NCBI GenBank assembly: GCA_900708905.1 | Contig: CAADRB010000014.1 | Span: forward strand, 972,263-1,036,262 | Length of the DNA stretch: 64,000 nt | From: Hymenolepis diminuta | Lineage: Eukaryota > Platyhelminthes > Cestoda > Cyclophyllidea > Hymenolepididae | Direction: 5' to 3' | Part shown: positions 61,401-64,000 of the stretch, in pieces | Position numbering within the stretch: the stretch's first letter is position 1 | Layout: the number at the start of each line of letters is the position of its first letter | Made by a program: the position numbers and the translations under genes | Notes under the pieces: generated by a model | The model's database searches: none | The model's input: only the letters and a program-made list of their open reading frames with translations | What the model was told of the DNA's origin: nothing

Positions 61401-64000
61401 ATGTTCTTGTTAATTTTTCTCTTTCTTAATTAAATCATATATAATATGCCAGAGAGTGATATCAGTAATGATTTTTCACAACAAAAAATAACAAACTCTG
61501 ATAACTAATCAATCAATAAAAGAAATAATAAAACCATTTCCTGTTCTTCAAAATTAAATCTTCCATAGTTTTAAATAACTGAAACTGCTTAGTTTCATGT
61601 TAGATTATCCTTATTAAATATAATAATTATTATAACAAATCTGGAATTAGTCCGTCTACAGAATAACAGTAAGTAGTACAGATTTTGATGCACCTATACC
61701 TCTCACAGACCTTCTTCAATGGAGTCAAAGGTTGTGCTCCGGCGGCAGCCGGGCCTTTCTCGTCGACATATGCAGAAGGCAAAGACCCTAGGATGTTACC
61801 CACCACTAACTGCCCCTCTTAGTCCTTCACCATCACCAAATTCAACCACGAAACGCCTCACAAGTTATGGTATTCCCGTAGCAATAGGTTTAGATTGCTA
61901 TGAGCTTCGACGTCGCAGTCGTAATGCTGAGATTTCTACCAAGTGGAGTTCTCATGCTCCGCGAGAAGACAGCGTGGCAGAGCCTACAGCTAAGGTAGAC
62001 CTCAAAGTCAATCCTGAATCTCATCACAGATACAGACGCGAGGCAGTTAGACGTATTCAGAGCCTCAATCGATACAGTAATTGCCATACCGATAGAGAGG
62101 CCTGTCAAATGAGTTGGGAGAATCTGAAGACCAAACCGCCACGGCCGCCCACCACTTCTCATAGCTCGAATACTGCCAGTCCTCCGAGAATGATATCTTC
62201 TGAATCGGAGGGAGGGATCCAAAGCTCTCCTCAAGACTCACAACAAACAGCAATGCCCACACCTATTGTAAGTTACAAGATTAAATAGATGCAATTAGTT
62301 GGGGAGGATGGCCTAAGGATAACTGAAGCATAAAGTTACCTTATTATCTTCCGCTCTTCTAAACGTCAACTTAAATAAATGGTAAATTTGACGTTAATAC
62401 GATCGGGAAAAGAACAAATTAGTTAAAATGGAGTGATTGTGAGAAAGACGGTTCATTTATGGAACAGAAGTTAGATAAATGGGATAAGTCAATGGTCAAC
62501 CTAAGTAAAGAGGGGTGAGTCATAGTAAGGGCAGAATAAATTGTATTATACGGTAGGTCTACAACTAGAACAGATTTATCGGGAAAATGATGAGGCAGAT
62601 GCTCGATAGGCAGAAGGTATATAATCGTGAAAGATCAGTATAAAATTTGGGATATATCTTACCACATTATGATTAAATACATTGTTTAATCATACCTGTT
62701 TATTTTACAAGAATTTTGGAACAATTCAAACGACTTACTCAAGAGGGAGAATAATATCTTCACCAATAAGACAAGGTTCTGTTCCAGATACCTCGCAGTC
62801 AGGTAGTAACCTACCTCCCAAAATGTCTCCGCAATTATTATCTTCTGATCTTTGTGAAGGACCAGTTCCAATGCGTATTCAACAAACCCGAGCCCCTCTT
62901 ACTAATCAAGGTAAGTCGCATCTAAGTAGCGGTATTGGTAAGAATACTAAAGCACTATAGATACCTAACAATAGTTTTTAACAAAAGTTAGGCTGAAAAT
63001 TGCACTATGCTGGTCGCTTATCTGCAGAGGGAAATTCAGGTAATGGCGTTTCTCGTAGAAGGGATAGAAATTCGATGATTTGAGAAAATTTCTATTTTAT
63101 AGGGATATACAATGCTGTCATTCCTGATGTGTGTCTTTGTCTCTGGAATCGGGAGATATGTCTATGAAATGTATTAGAATTTTTGGGGTTGGACCTTTGT
63201 GATAATTTTATAGGACAAAACTCGAATATCAATTATTAGCCATTATTTTAAAAGAGAAATAAGTAGTTATGAATTAGCTCACTCACATGACAAGTACAGA
63301 AATATAAAAATAACGTTAAAGGATTTTGGGTCAGTGGAATTAAGGTAAAATCATATTCATTGATTAAAACAGTGTAACCGATTATAAAACTTTATATAGG
63401 TCAGGCATCAGGCCCAGAAGAAGTCCCGATCCTTCAAGTACCTGTGATGCCGGTTGCAATGGTTGTTCAAACTTCTCCAGTTCCCGCTAGAATTGTGGAT
63501 GAACCCACAGTAAGAAGCTCTCAAAGTCGACAAAAACAAAGACGAATGCCAGCTCTCCAACTCAGTCAAGGCTCGACAATCACACTTTATGGGATCATGC
63601 AATTCAGCAGTATCTGCACTACCTATATTCCACCCCTCTCCCCTAATGATCCACTACGCCGAAATTCCTGGGAGATTGGCGAGCTGATCCCTGGTCTGGG
63701 AATCCGAGTCTCAGTTGTCAGCGTCACTTATTCATCTAGCATTAGACCTCCACAGATGTGGAATGAAATCAGTGGACTTCGAGAGATCCATCATACTCCA
63801 GGAAGTGCATTTACTCCTGTCACCAGTGGATCAAGTCCGAATGTCCTTGCTGAACCTCTCCTAATAGTTATTGACGACACTTCTGTAGCTGGAAGAATGT
63901 ACTTCCAGCCAGGACAAATTATTCTTGAAGTGAATGGCGTAAACTTCTTTTCTGTTCCGGTGACAAGTAAACAGGGTCTGCTGACAAGGCTAATTGCAAC
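58421..64000 (+). CDS. PDZ-like domain protein, 5' part (four exons visible)
   Basis: Exons 58421-58635, 61709-62267, 62712-62910 and 63400 to the window end join in frame (GT-AG introns of 3,073, 444 and 489 nt), giving 524+ aa; the gene continues outside. The start ATG is preceded by an in-frame TAA and by an acceptor ending at 58372, so a 5' UTR intron is likely. Residues 1-400 are low-complexity, rich in Ser, Pro, Arg and Gln (poly-Gly near residue 30, WDDSMWSLS after it, and an Arg-rich stretch in exon 2), likely disordered. Near residues 424-427 is GLGI, like a PDZ carboxylate-binding loop, and near 485-505 GRMYFQPGQIILEVNGVNF matches the PDZ strand-turn region. About 50 residues are inserted between them, longer than usual. 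Probable membrane or cytoskeletal scaffold; family not identified. Confidence 0.75.

Noticed and set aside
1..64000. CRISPR arrays, operons with ribosome sites, rRNA or canonical tRNA genes
   Set aside because: None was seen on reading; the sequence is eukaryotic, and the only tRNA-like signals are degenerate SINE candidates. A tRNA-model scan would be needed to exclude divergent tRNAs.

Overview
This is nuclear DNA of an AT-rich metazoan. Multi-exon genes with GT-AG introns, TATA/CCAAT promoters, AATAAA signals and long gene-poor stretches full of decayed retroelements exclude a prokaryote. One 31-nt intron, a mix of tiny and kilobase introns, and a decayed LTR element with a gag/protease remnant fit a parasitic flatworm, most likely a tapeworm. 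That assignment is an inference; no taxonomic marker is present.

Layout: (1) 0.7-3.3 kb, + strand: an Sp-family zinc-finger factor (Btd box plus three fingers) behind a GC-box/CCAAT/TATA promoter. (2) 5.5-7.5 kb, - strand: the five-exon ALG2 mannosyltransferase gene, preceded on the same strand by a small unrecognised ORF. (3) 9.2-21.2 kb, - strand: a twelve-exon rhotekin gene (HR1, anillin-like region, PH domain with a large insert). Its introns hold three repeat types. (4) 22.7-25.0 kb: a decayed LTR retrotransposon; single LTRs of the same family lie at 8.4 kb and 35.1 kb. (5) 25.3-29.4 kb, + strand: a bZIP factor with a TATA promoter, a non-coding first exon and upstream ORFs. (6) 29.4-58.4 kb: about 29 kb without a recognisable gene, containing several repeat families, a tRNA-like SINE and a 131-base assembly gap. 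(7) 58.4-64.0 kb, + strand: the 5' half of a PDZ-like domain protein that runs off the window.

The genes do not form one pathway. Two encode nuclear transcription factors, one an ER glycosylation enzyme, one a Rho effector/scaffold and one a probable scaffold. No clearly new biological system was found. The best leads are the small ORF directly upstream of ALG2 (possible dicistron), the 31-nt intron, the rhotekin PH insert, a perfect GC box in the promoter of a GC-box-binding factor, and unexplained repeats and coding-like blocks in the gene-poor part.
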